Below, piece after piece: positions 43,905 to 51,748 of a DNA stretch of 64,000 bases. The number at the start of each line of letters is the position of its first letter. Within the stretch, counting starts at the first letter, position 1. Both the position numbers and the translations under genes were made by a program. The DNA is from DASQFQ01 sp963802905 (GTDB taxonomy: Bacteria; Actinomycetota; Thermoleophilia; Solirubrobacterales; Solirubrobacteraceae): NCBI GenBank assembly GCA_963802905.1, contig CAWDKH010000021.1, positions 37,178-101,177 on the forward strand, read 5' to 3'. The notes below the pieces were generated by a model that made no database searches, had not been told where the DNA came from, and saw only the letters and a program-made list of their open reading frames with translations.

Positions 43905-45689
43905 CCGCGTCTGCAGCAGCGCCAGGCCCCAGCCCATCGAGCCGTAGAGCCCGAGGAAGATCAACAGCACGAACACGTAGGCGATCACCGACAGCACCGG
44001 TGAGACGCCGGCCTTCTGCTCGCGCTGGAGCAGCTTCTTGTCGCGCTGGAACTCGCGCGTGAACTGCGGCTCGGCCGGGACGGCCTTGACCGGGATCGCC
44101 TTGTCCTCGGGGAAGTAGACCGCGAGGCCCTGGATCGCGAAGCCCTTGTGCAGGCGCAGCGTCGACTTCCAGTCCCCGTACACCGGCAGCGGCTCGGTGC
44201 TGCGCCAGGTGCCCGGCGAGACCTCCTCCATCGGGGCGACGGGCGAGTGGTCGTCCTTGCCCTGCCAGGCGGTGGTCTCGAACCAGTAGGGATCGTCGGC
44301 GGCGTCGGCCGGGTCGAGCTTGACCTCGACGTTGACCGTGCGCTTCGGCGCCGGCGTGACGTCGGTCAGCTTGACGTCCGCCTTGATCGGGTCGCCGGCC
44401 GTGACCGGCGTGCCGTAGGCCACCACGGCCACGAGCGCGACCAGCGCGGCGGGTAGCGCGAAGCGCGGCACCGGCTTCGGAGCGATCTCGGGCGAGCTGA
44501 GGGCACGCCCGATGAAGCCGCCGGTCACGCCGCCCGCCACGCCCGCCACGAACCCGCAGATGACGCCCTCGACGAGCATGCTCGAGGGCCACGAGATCGT
44601 CCACCAGGCGTGCGACCACGCCCACTCGGCGGCGAGCCCGACGGTGCCGATCCCGAGACCGGCGAGCAGCCCGAGCTGGATCGGCTTGTCGCGCCCGTAC
44701 CGCAGCGCGATCAGCTCGACCACCGCCGCTTCGGCGAGGTAGAGCGGGAAATGCAGCGTCGTGTGGCCGAACAGCGGCGACACGAGCAGCGTGAGGATGC
44801 CGCGGACGAGGATGAAGAAGCCGGCGGCGCCGAGCGCGGCGCCGGGCCCGGCCCAGACCCGCACCGCGACGAGCGCGACGCTCGAGGCGAGCATCAGCAG
44901 GATCGGGTGGAAGACGAGGCGGAACTGCGGCACGGCGAAGTCGAACTCGCCCTGGAACGTCGAGAGCCCGATCAGGAACGCGCCGCCGAGCAGGACCTGC
45001 TGGATGCGCACGTTGCGGGTCGCGCGCTCCGGCCGCACCTCGCGGGCGAAGGTCGCGCCCTCCATCAGCAGGATCATGCCGCCGAGCGTCGACATCGAGG
45101 CGCCGCCGAACAGCAGCAGGTGCGTCGGGCCCCACAGCGTCACGTCCTGGCCGAAGATGCGGTGCCAGACGTCGTCGAGCGGGAAGCCGGTGAGCGCGAT
45201 GCCCGAGCAGACGAGGATCAGCACGCCGCCCAGCGGTGCCTGGAGCCCGCCGGGGAGCGGCAGCCCGGTCGGGCCGGGCTTCTCGGTGGGGAGGAAGACG
45301 GCGAGCAGGCCGGCGAAGAACACGCCGAACAGCCCGACGAGGATGAAGTAGTGCGAGGCGTTGGCGAACGGGCCCGGATCGCGCCCCGCGTCGAGGTGCG
45401 TCGAGATGTCCCAGTACATGCCGAACACCGCGATCAGCAGCGCGCCGGAGAGCACGGCGAGCGGGAGCGCGCACCACGGCGGCAGGCCGGATTTGCGCTC
45501 GGAGTAGAGGCCGAGGGTGTTCAGCAGCTTGACCCGGCCGGAGCGGTGGCCGAGCACGAGGTAGAACATCGCGGCGGTCACGATCATCGCCCCGACCGTC
45601 CCGCCGATGACCTGGCTCATCTCGCCGCCGCCCGCGGGCGGAGAGCCGGTGCCGCCTTGCGCCAGCAATGTCATCGTCTCGTGTGACAC
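43878..45689 (-). CDS. large polytopic membrane protein of unknown function
   Basis: 603 residues. About eleven membrane helices up to residue 400, an extracytoplasmic beta region of about 125 residues (DVKLTDVTPAPKRTVNVEVK), and a final helix. A striking conserved-looking stretch is DDVWHRIFGQDVTLWGPTHL near residue 170, with two His that could bind a metal or haem. The GTG start lies inside a 15-bp palindrome. It is the last gene of the minus-strand metal/redox train. I do not recognise a family. Confidence 0.6.
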   Translation of the reverse strand: MSHETMTLLAQGGTGSPPAGGGEMSQVIGGTVGAMIVTAAMFYLVLGHRSGRVKLLNTLGLYSERKSGLPPWCALPLAVLSGALLIAVFGMYWDISTHLDAGRDPGPFANASHYFILVGLFGVFFAGLLAVFLPTEKPGPTGLPLPGGLQAPLGGVLILVCSGIALTGFPLDDVWHRIFGQDVTLWGPTHLLLFGGASMSTLGGMILLMEGATFAREVRPERATRNVRIQQVLLGGAFLIGLSTFQGEFDFAVPQFRLVFHPILLMLASSVALVAVRVWAGPGAALGAAGFFILVRGILTLLVSPLFGHTTLHFPLYLAEAAVVELIALRYGRDKPIQLGLLAGLGIGTVGLAAEWAWSHAWWTISWPSSMLVEGVICGFVAGVAGGVTGGFIGRALSSPEIAPKPVPRFALPAALVALVAVVAYGTPVTAGDPIKADVKLTDVTPAPKRTVNVEVKLDPADAADDPYWFETTAWQGKDDHSPVAPMEEVSPGTWRSTEPLPVYGDWKSTLRLHKGFAIQGLAVYFPEDKAIPVKAVPAEPQFTREFQRDKKLLQREQKAGVSPVLSVIAYVFVLLIFLGLYGSMGWGLALLQTRLGTRAVRV

Positions 45690-45692
45690 GAG
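45678..45692. promoter_or_regulatory. 15-bp perfect palindrome over the start codon
   Basis: CTCGTGTGACACGAG: 7-base half-sites around one central base. On the minus strand the GTG start at 45689 lies inside it, and an AT-rich box TATAAC is 9 bases further upstream. Likely operator for the 603-residue membrane protein. Confidence 0.5.
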
Positions 45693-45728
45693 ATGGTGTT
45701 ATATCCGCCCGTCAGGGCGTGTAAACGC

Positions 45729-47072
45729 TCAAGCGCCGGCTTGCGCCAGCAGCCACAACGCGAGGCTCGTGAAGCCGACCATGATCGCCAGCATCCAGTA
45801 CTGGGAGCGGACCGCCAGCTTCGCGTCGGGGTAGATCACGAGCGCCCGGTCGTGGGCGAGAACCAGCGCGGCGACGTGCCCGAGCACGACGAACCCCACC
45901 TGCAGGTACCAGGCCGCGTTCTGGCTCAGAAGCCCGTAGTCGATCGCGGAGTTCGCGGTCCCGAACAGGTTCCAGCCCTCGCCCAGCGGATCGGAGGCGA
46001 GGTAGAAGATCGACTGCCCCTCGAAGAGCAGGAACGTCAGGTAGTGCGCGGCGACGTAGACCATCGCGATCGGCACCAGGCTGTGGATGAAGGCGCGCCG
46101 CAGGTACTCGGCGTCGAAGTCGCCGCCGACCGAGCGCGCACCCTCGATCCCGAGCGAGTAGAAGCCGCCGGCGATCGCCACGCCGATCGCCAGGCCGACG
46201 GTGGCGACGAGCTTCGGGGTCGTGTCGAGGCTGAAGCCGAGCGTCTCGAAGCCGTCGTTGAGCTGGACGGCGAGGTCCTTCCACAGCTGGCCCTGGCTGA
46301 GCCCGTCGAACGTGACCGTCCCGATCATCACGACGACGATCGCGACCGTGCCCGGCACCGGGTCGAGCCGCGGTAGGCCGCCGAGGAACGGGCGCGCGCC
46401 GACGACGCGGTCGCGGGTCTCGAACACCGACAGGCGCGAGAAGAGGTTGAAGTAGACCGAGAACGTCTCGCCCCAGCGCGCCCACGGCTCGGCGCCGTAG
46501 ATCGCCATCCCGATCAGCGTCAGCACGCTGTAGCCGGCCACCGCGGTGGCGAGCGTGGCGGGCTCCTCCCCCCAGCCGGACGCGAGCTCGATCCACGTGA
46601 ACGCGAACAGGCCGACCGTGGCGGGCCAGCGGCCGAGCCGCTCCGGGTAGGGCCGCGGCGTGCGGCGCGCGAACAGCACGCGCCCGAGCGCTCGCCACGG
46701 GTTGAAGGCCCGGAAGATGTCGCCGAACAGCACGCTCACGAACACGAGCCCGACCCAGAAGATGATGAAGACGAACGTGGGCGCGAAGTTGTCCAGCGGC
46801 GTGTCGGGCCCGGCGTAGCCGGTCACCAGCACGAGCGCGAGCACCGCGACGCCGATCAGCCCGCACACCACCTCGACCGCGCGCGAGCCGAGCAGGCGCC
46901 CCACGCCCGGCAGCGGCCGCCAGCCCGGATGCTCGAGCCGCGGCCGCGGCCACAGCACGGCGAGCGCGAAGAACGAGACGCACAGCACGGCGGCCGCCGC
47001 CCAGCCGAACAGCCACTCCGGGATCGGCAGGCTCGAGCGCTGCACGAGCCCGTGGGCGAAGAGGGTGATCAC
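45729..47072 (-). CDS. polytopic membrane protein of unknown function
   Basis: 447 residues, ten or more membrane helices. Features include FAPTFVFIIFWVGLVFVSVL, FGDIFRAFNPWRAL, the WIELASGWGE segment and the C-terminal AHYLTFLLFEGQSIFYLASD. I recall similar actinobacterial proteins being auto-named after fenitrothion hydrolase FedB, but see nothing here that supports that activity. GTG start overlaps the stop of the SCO-like lipoprotein gene (GTGA), so both are made from one message. Confidence 0.6.
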   Translation of the reverse strand: MITLFAHGLVQRSSLPIPEWLFGWAAAAVLCVSFFALAVLWPRPRLEHPGWRPLPGVGRLLGSRAVEVVCGLIGVAVLALVLVTGYAGPDTPLDNFAPTFVFIIFWVGLVFVSVLFGDIFRAFNPWRALGRVLFARRTPRPYPERLGRWPATVGLFAFTWIELASGWGEEPATLATAVAGYSVLTLIGMAIYGAEPWARWGETFSVYFNLFSRLSVFETRDRVVGARPFLGGLPRLDPVPGTVAIVVVMIGTVTFDGLSQGQLWKDLAVQLNDGFETLGFSLDTTPKLVATVGLAIGVAIAGGFYSLGIEGARSVGGDFDAEYLRRAFIHSLVPIAMVYVAAHYLTFLLFEGQSIFYLASDPLGEGWNLFGTANSAIDYGLLSQNAAWYLQVGFVVLGHVAALVLAHDRALVIYPDAKLAVRSQYWMLAIMVGFTSLALWLLAQAGA

Positions 47073-48073
47073 AGACCGGTCTTGAGCGCCTGCTCGAAGG
47101 CGTTCAAGCCGAACGAGCCCTCCAGACGCGCGGTGATGCGGCCGTCCTTCCCGACCACGAACAGCCACGGCTCCGTCTGGAGGTTGAAGCGCTTGAGCGG
47201 CTCACGCAGCCCCTTCTTGGGGTCGTTGCCCTCGTAGACCTCTTGGTGGATGAACTCCACCTGGTCGCCGTAGGTCGACTTCTGCTGCAGCGCGACGTCG
47301 ACCACCGGCCCGCAGACGCGCGACTGGCACAGCTGCGGGGTCGCGAACAGCAGCGCGACCGGCTGCTTGCCGACGACGTCGGCGAACGACTTCTCGTGCA
47401 TGTCCGACGGCGGCGTGCGCGTGTCGATCGAGGCGATGTCCCCGCGCGCCGACGCCTTGGTGTCGGTCTCCACCTTCGGCGCCATCTCCCCGACCTCGGG
47501 GATCCGGTCATCTGCCTTGCTGATGACCTTGACCTGACCGGGCGCGGCGAACGTCTTCGAGCCGTCCTTGGTGACGGCGAGGATCGAGTAGTCGCCGGGC
47601 TTCTTGAACGGCACCTGGGCGGCGTAGACGGCCGCGAACGGGTCCGCCTCGGTGGCGGCCTGCTTGGAGCGGTAGCGGCCCTGGGTGATGAGCACGTCGG
47701 CCGGCGCCGGGAACGGGCCGAGCGCCTTCGAGTCGGGCGTGGGCGCGACGTACAGCGCGGTCTTGCCGTAGACGAAGCCGGACTGGTCGTCGATCATCCC
47801 GAACGCGACGCGGTTCTTGCCGGGGATGAAGACCGAGGTCGCCATGCCGAGCTCGGGGCCCGCCGAGCCGGACGCGTCGGCGACCTCCTGCAGCGTGCGG
47901 CCGCCGGCGGCCGGGAAGTCGGCGGCGGTAACGGACTGCGCGGTGCGTACCTTCTCGCGCAGGCCGCCCTTCTCCGGCACCTGCGACGCCGGGTCCTTGG
48001 CGGAGTCATCGCCACCGCCGCAGCCTGCGACAAGCGCGGCGACGGCGAGCAGCACGGGGAGCAGCCTGCCCAT
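47069..48073 (-). CDS. lipoprotein with thioredoxin/SCO-like domain
   Basis: 334 residues. Lipobox ALVAGC (Cys about 18). An N-terminal half contains an Ig-like segment (PFKKPGDYSILAVTKDG). The C-terminal half, KQPVALLFATPQLCQSRVCG through TEPWLFVVGKDGRITARLEG, is a thioredoxin fold with a C-x4-C pair where SCO1 proteins have C-x3-C. A copper- or disulfide-handling role on the outer face of the membrane is inferred. Leaderless-type start 10 bp after the DtxR gene. Confidence 0.7.
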   Translation of the reverse strand: MGRLLPVLLAVAALVAGCGGGDDSAKDPASQVPEKGGLREKVRTAQSVTAADFPAAGGRTLQEVADASGSAGPELGMATSVFIPGKNRVAFGMIDDQSGFVYGKTALYVAPTPDSKALGPFPAPADVLITQGRYRSKQAATEADPFAAVYAAQVPFKKPGDYSILAVTKDGSKTFAAPGQVKVISKADDRIPEVGEMAPKVETDTKASARGDIASIDTRTPPSDMHEKSFADVVGKQPVALLFATPQLCQSRVCGPVVDVALQQKSTYGDQVEFIHQEVYEGNDPKKGLREPLKRFNLQTEPWLFVVGKDGRITARLEGSFGLNAFEQALKTGL

Positions 48074-48086
48074 CGCCCTCAGCTTA
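48074..48086 (-). promoter_or_regulatory. leaderless -10 box for SCO-like lipoprotein
   Basis: Minus strand TAAGCT, 7 bases, then ATG at 48073. The TAA of the box is also the stop codon of the upstream DtxR-type gene. Confidence 0.45.
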
Positions 48087-48770
48087 GGACAGCGGCGCTT
48101 CCAGCTCGACACGCATGGCGCGCGCGACCCTGCCGCCGAGCACGTGGTCGCTGCCCGCGAGGCGGATGGTGAGCGGGCCCTCGAACGGCTGGCGGTCGAC
48201 GACCTCGAGCGCGGCGCCGAGCTCGATCCCCTGCTCGTGCAGCCAGCGCAGCATCGTCGGATCGGCGTCCGAGACGCGGACGAAGCGCCCGCACGCGCCG
48301 ACCGGCAGCGCCTCGAGCGCCTGCGTGTCGCCCTCGTCGATCACCAGCTCGGCGGACGGGATGGGGTCGCCGTGCGGGTCGTGGGTCGGGTTGCCGAGCT
48401 TGGCGGCGATGCGCGCCTCGAGGTCCTCGGAGATCACGTGCTCGAGCGCCTCGGCCTCGTCGTGGACGCGGTCCCACGGCACGCCGAGGTGCTCGGACAG
48501 GTAGAGCTCGAGCAGCCGGTGGTGGCGCAGGACCTCGAGCGCGACGCGCTCCCCGGACTCGGTCAGCTCGACGCCCTTGTAGGGCGCGTGGGCGGCGAGC
48601 CCGCGCTCGGCGAGCTTCTTCACCATCGCCGAGGCCGAGGCGGGCGTGACGCCGAGGCGCTCGGCCAGCGCGTTGGTGGAGACCACCCCGCCGCCGCGGC
48701 GCGAGAGGGCGTAGATCGCCTTCGCGTAGTCCTCGATCGCGTCGGAGTGGCGCCGCGGCTCGACCGCCAT
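48084..48770 (-). CDS. DtxR/MntR family metal-dependent regulator
   Basis: 228 residues. Winged helix (AIEDYAKAIYAL, VSTNALAERLGVTPASASAM), dimerisation and metal domain with RHHRLLELYLSEHLG and DEAEALEHVISEDLEARI, and a C-terminal SH3-like FeoA domain. These repressors bind DNA when loaded with Fe2+ or Mn2+. It is flanked by a ZIP transporter upstream and a redox lipoprotein downstream, its likely targets. The ATG abuts the left end of repeat copy 2. Confidence 0.85.
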   Translation of the reverse strand: MAVEPRRHSDAIEDYAKAIYALSRRGGGVVSTNALAERLGVTPASASAMVKKLAERGLAAHAPYKGVELTESGERVALEVLRHHRLLELYLSEHLGVPWDRVHDEAEALEHVISEDLEARIAAKLGNPTHDPHGDPIPSAELVIDEGDTQALEALPVGACGRFVRVSDADPTMLRWLHEQGIELGAALEVVDRQPFEGPLTIRLAGSDHVLGGRVARAMRVELEAPLS

Positions 48771-48771
48771 C

Positions 48772-48935
48772 AGTGGGCCTTCCCGCAACGTCCCGCCAGG
48801 AATCGGCGACCGCCGATCACCGCCATGCATCGTCCTCGACCCTCGAAATACCAGGGGTATTCCTTCGGATCTGCGTCCTCGCCTGGCGGCGCCGGCGGCC
48901 GGTCTTCCAGGCGCGACGTCACGAGAAGACCCACT
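48772..48935. repeat. 165-bp structured repeat with terminal inverted repeats, copy 2
   Basis: Same orientation and nearly the same sequence as 30093-30257. Ends AGTGGGCCTTC and GAAGACCCACT. Hairpin ATCGGCG-AC-CGCCGAT and AATACC-AGG-GGTATT are both kept, with the loop base changed in the first, while the CCGCCAGGCG arm has diverged. It separates the ZIP transporter from the DtxR gene. Its right end gives the ZIP gene its TAG stop, and its left end is one base from the DtxR start codon. Confidence 0.85.
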
Positions 48936-50088
48936 AGACCGCCACCAGCAGCCCGGTGGCGAACATCAGCGCCATGCCGCCGAGCAGGCCGGCGACCGCG
49001 GGCGGGTGCAGGAGGCGGCCCTCGTCGTCCTTGATACTGGGGGCGAGCTGGACGATCACCTGCGCGATCGCGCCGGCGCCGAAGCCGAACAGGAACGCGG
49101 CGAGGCTGGCGTTGAACGCCGCCGCGCCGATCCAGGCGCCGAGCACGGCGGGCGCCCCGGCGACCAGCCCGAGCAGGCCGAGTTGAGCGGGCGACGGCCG
49201 CTCCTTGGCGAGCGGGGCGACGATGGCGAGGCCCTCGGTCGTGTTGTGCAGCGCGAAGCCCACGACCAGGAAGGCTCCCAGAGCGAGCGCCCCGACGGCG
49301 TACGCCGACCCGATGGCGACCCCCTCGCCGAGGTTGTGGAGCCCGATCCCGACCGCCACCAGCAGCGCGAGATGGCGGCCCTCGGCGCCCTTCTGCCGCC
49401 CCTTGAGCCACTCCCCGACGCCCGTGAGCGCGAGGAAGGCGACCGCGGCGCCGACGAAGACGAGCGCCGCGCCCCCGAACGCCTGCGAGCCCTCGCCGGC
49501 CAGCTCGAGGCCCTCGAGCGTCGCGTCGATGGCCAGGAACGCGAGCAGCCCGACGGTCAGCGCGAGGACGACGCGCAGCGCGCCCGGCGGGATCCGGCGC
49601 ACCCACGGCAGCCACAGCATCCCCAGCGCGATCGGGATCACGCCGACGTAGATGCCGAGCAGCGCCATCAGCCCGAAGAAGCTCGCGTCGTTGGCGGGCG
49701 TCTCGACCGCCGCCTCGATCTCGTGCGCGATCGTCGCGCCGGTCGAGGTGACGAGCGCGACCTCGTAGGCCTCGCCCTCGACCCACGGCTGCTGGACTCG
49801 CAGCGTTTCCGTCGCCAGCCGGTCGATCGCGCCCTCCGCGCCCTCGAAGGCGACGAACGCGTCGTTGACCTGCACCTGCGCGATCCGCACGGGGTCGGGG
49901 CCGTCGTTGCGGACGGTCAGCTCGATCACGCCGGGCTCGAGTGAGGTGCGCTCGATCGCCAGCTCCTCGGCCGGCGGCCCGCGGCGCTCGCCCAGCCCGG
50001 GCGCGCCGAGCGCGGCGAACAGCCCGATGGCGACCGCGATCAGGGCCAGCGGCAGCAGCCCGGCCGACCACGTGCGGGCGGCGGTCAC
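48934..50088 (-). CDS. ZIP family metal transporter with N-terminal extracytoplasmic domain
   Basis: 384 residues. An N-terminal membrane helix is followed by about 110 residues of beta-type sequence (ELTVRNDGPDPVRIAQVQVN) outside the membrane. The ZIP core then has GIGLHNLGEGVAIG and VGFALHNTTEGLAI, the paired His-Asn...Glu-Gly metal sites of helices 4 and 5. The extra domain is unusual for ZIPs. GTG start overlaps the stop of the multicopper oxidase gene. Zn, Fe or Mn uptake is likely. Confidence 0.85.
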   Translation of the reverse strand: MTAARTWSAGLLPLALIAVAIGLFAALGAPGLGERRGPPAEELAIERTSLEPGVIELTVRNDGPDPVRIAQVQVNDAFVAFEGAEGAIDRLATETLRVQQPWVEGEAYEVALVTSTGATIAHEIEAAVETPANDASFFGLMALLGIYVGVIPIALGMLWLPWVRRIPPGALRVVLALTVGLLAFLAIDATLEGLELAGEGSQAFGGAALVFVGAAVAFLALTGVGEWLKGRQKGAEGRHLALLVAVGIGLHNLGEGVAIGSAYAVGALALGAFLVVGFALHNTTEGLAIVAPLAKERPSPAQLGLLGLVAGAPAVLGAWIGAAAFNASLAAFLFGFGAGAIAQVIVQLAPSIKDDEGRLLHPPAVAGLLGGMALMFATGLLVAV

Positions 50089-51098
50089 GTGACCTCGAAG
50101 AAGCCCTGCCAGCCGAGCTCGGTGAACTCGGACTGGTGCGCGTGGAACATGAAGCGCCCGGCGGTCGGGAAGCGCCATTCGAGGATCCCGCGCTGGCCCT
50201 GGCACAGCATCACGGTGTCGGTGAGCTCTGACGGCTTCAGCGACGTGCCGGTCGGGATGTAGTGGAAGAGGTTGCCGTGCAGGTGGAACGAGTTGATCAG
50301 GTCGTACTCGAGCACGTTGACGAGGTAGATCCGTACCAGCTCGTCGCGCTTGACCTGGATCGGCTGCTCCATGTAGGCAAAGCCGACCGTGTTGGCGGCG
50401 TAGACCTCGTTGGCGCGGTCGAAGTTCGTGTCGAACCCGTTCATGACCATCACCATCTCGTCGGCGTCCTCGCGGCCCTCCTTCGGGTCGATCAGGAAGG
50501 CGCCGTAGAGGCCCTTGGCGATGTGCTCGGCCAGCGGGCGGACGTGGCAGTGGTAGAGGTGCAGCCCGAACGGGAGCGCGTCGAACTCGTAGACGGTGGA
50601 CTTGCCGGGCTCGATCTGGCCGGCGCCGAGGCCGGGCACGCCATCCATCTCCGACGGGTGGATGCCGTGGAAGTGGATCGTGTGCGGGTGCTTGGACGCG
50701 TTGACGAACGTGATCCGCAGCCGCTCGCCCTCGCGCGCCCGCAGCGTCGGGCCGGGGATGCGGCCGTTGTAGGTCCAGGCCGCGAAGCGGATCCCGGGCG
50801 CGACCTCGATCTCCTTGTCCTCGGCGACCAGCGTCCACTCGCGGATCACTTGGCCGTTGGCGCTCCGGCGGGTGCGGCCCGAGTCGAAGTCGCGCAGGAT
50901 CTCGTGCGGGTCGAAGTCGTTGTGGACGGAGCCGCCGCGGAACGCCGCGTGCCCGCCACCGGTGTGCTCCGGGTGGTGTGAGGCGGCCTTCGCCTCGTGC
51001 TCCCACGGGTGGGTGTGCGGGATCGCGGAGTGCAGCGCCGCGGCGCCCGCGCTCACCGAGCCGGCGGCCAGCAACCCTCGCCGTGTCAGTCGCGCCAC
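50085..51098 (-). CDS. Tat-exported two-domain multicopper oxidase
   Basis: 337 residues. Tat signal LTRRGLLAAGS, a His-rich spacer, then two cupredoxin domains with copper ligands in PHTIHFHGIHP, LYHCHVRPLAEHI, INSFHLHGNLFHY and FMFHAHQSEFTELGW. The HCH with downstream His carries the type 1 copper. Small laccase or copper nitrite reductase-like enzymes have this size, and a metallo-oxidase is favoured by the neighbouring ZIP and DtxR genes. GTG start. First gene of the metal/redox train. Confidence 0.85.
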   Translation of the reverse strand: MARLTRRGLLAAGSVSAGAAALHSAIPHTHPWEHEAKAASHHPEHTGGGHAAFRGGSVHNDFDPHEILRDFDSGRTRRSANGQVIREWTLVAEDKEIEVAPGIRFAAWTYNGRIPGPTLRAREGERLRITFVNASKHPHTIHFHGIHPSEMDGVPGLGAGQIEPGKSTVYEFDALPFGLHLYHCHVRPLAEHIAKGLYGAFLIDPKEGREDADEMVMVMNGFDTNFDRANEVYAANTVGFAYMEQPIQVKRDELVRIYLVNVLEYDLINSFHLHGNLFHYIPTGTSLKPSELTDTVMLCQGQRGILEWRFPTAGRFMFHAHQSEFTELGWQGFFEVT

Positions 51099-51136
51099 GA
51101 CCCCGATTGTGGCATGACTAAATCAAATGTTCAATC
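51099..51136 (-). promoter_or_regulatory. promoter and AT-rich operator for the multicopper oxidase
   Basis: Minus strand: TTGAAC, 17 bases, CACAAT, 7 bases, then GTG at 51098, a good -35/-10 spacing and a leaderless start. The -35 lies in an AT-rich imperfect inverted repeat ATTGAAC-AT-TTGATT, like ArsR/SmtB metal-sensor operators, and stands out in this GC-rich DNA. Confidence 0.5.
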
Positions 51137-51748
51137 AGGTGTGTTCTCGAGGCTGCGCCAGAGGTACAAGCTGGCGCGCGTGCGATGCGGGCGCCACGCC
51201 TCGCCGAGCGCCTCGAGCTCGGCGGGCTTCGGCGGCGCCGCGAGCCCGTACGCCTTCATCGCCGCGTTGCGCACGCCGAGGTCGCCGACCGGCAGGACGT
51301 CCGGCCGGTGCAGGGTGAACATCAGGAACATGTGCGCGCTCCACTCGCCGATGCCCTTGACCGCGGTCAGCTCGCGGATCACCTCGTCGTCGGGCAGCTC
51401 GGCGAGCCGGTCGAGCTCGAGCTGCCCGTCGAGCACGTGCTCGGCCAGCGAGCGCAGGTAGACGACCTTCGCGCGCGAGAAGCCCGCGGCGGCCCGCAGC
51501 GTCTCGGGGTCCTCGTCGAGGATCTCCTGCGGCGTCGGCACGCGGCCGTCGAAGTGCGCGAGCAGCTTGCGCCAGATCGCGCGCGCCGCGAGCACGGAGA
51601 GCTGCTGGCCGGCGATCGTGCGCACGAGCGCGCCGTAGACCTCATCCGGCCGCCCGCGGGTGTCCGGCTCGGTCGGCAGCGGCCCGCCGAAGTCGTCGAT
51701 CAGCGCCGCCATGACCGGGTCATGGCGGAGGACGGCGTCAGCCGTCAG
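51131..51748 (-). CDS. AlkA-like DNA-3-methyladenine glycosylase
   Basis: 205 residues, HhH-GPD superfamily: RTIAGQQLSVLAARAIWRKL, the helix-hairpin-helix LTAVKGIGEWSAHMFLMF and the catalytic Asp in VLPVGDLGVR. Removes alkylated purines from DNA. The reading frame opens at CTG 51748 inside the CTGA that ends the upstream gene and encodes LTADAVLRHDPVMAALIDDF. The first conventional start is ATG 51712. Last gene of the hemQ operon. Confidence 0.85.
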   Translation of the reverse strand: MTADAVLRHDPVMAALIDDFGGPLPTEPDTRGRPDEVYGALVRTIAGQQLSVLAARAIWRKLLAHFDGRVPTPQEILDEDPETLRAAAGFSRAKVVYLRSLAEHVLDGQLELDRLAELPDDEVIRELTAVKGIGEWSAHMFLMFTLHRPDVLPVGDLGVRNAAMKAYGLAAPPKPAELEALGEAWRPHRTRASLYLWRSLENTPD

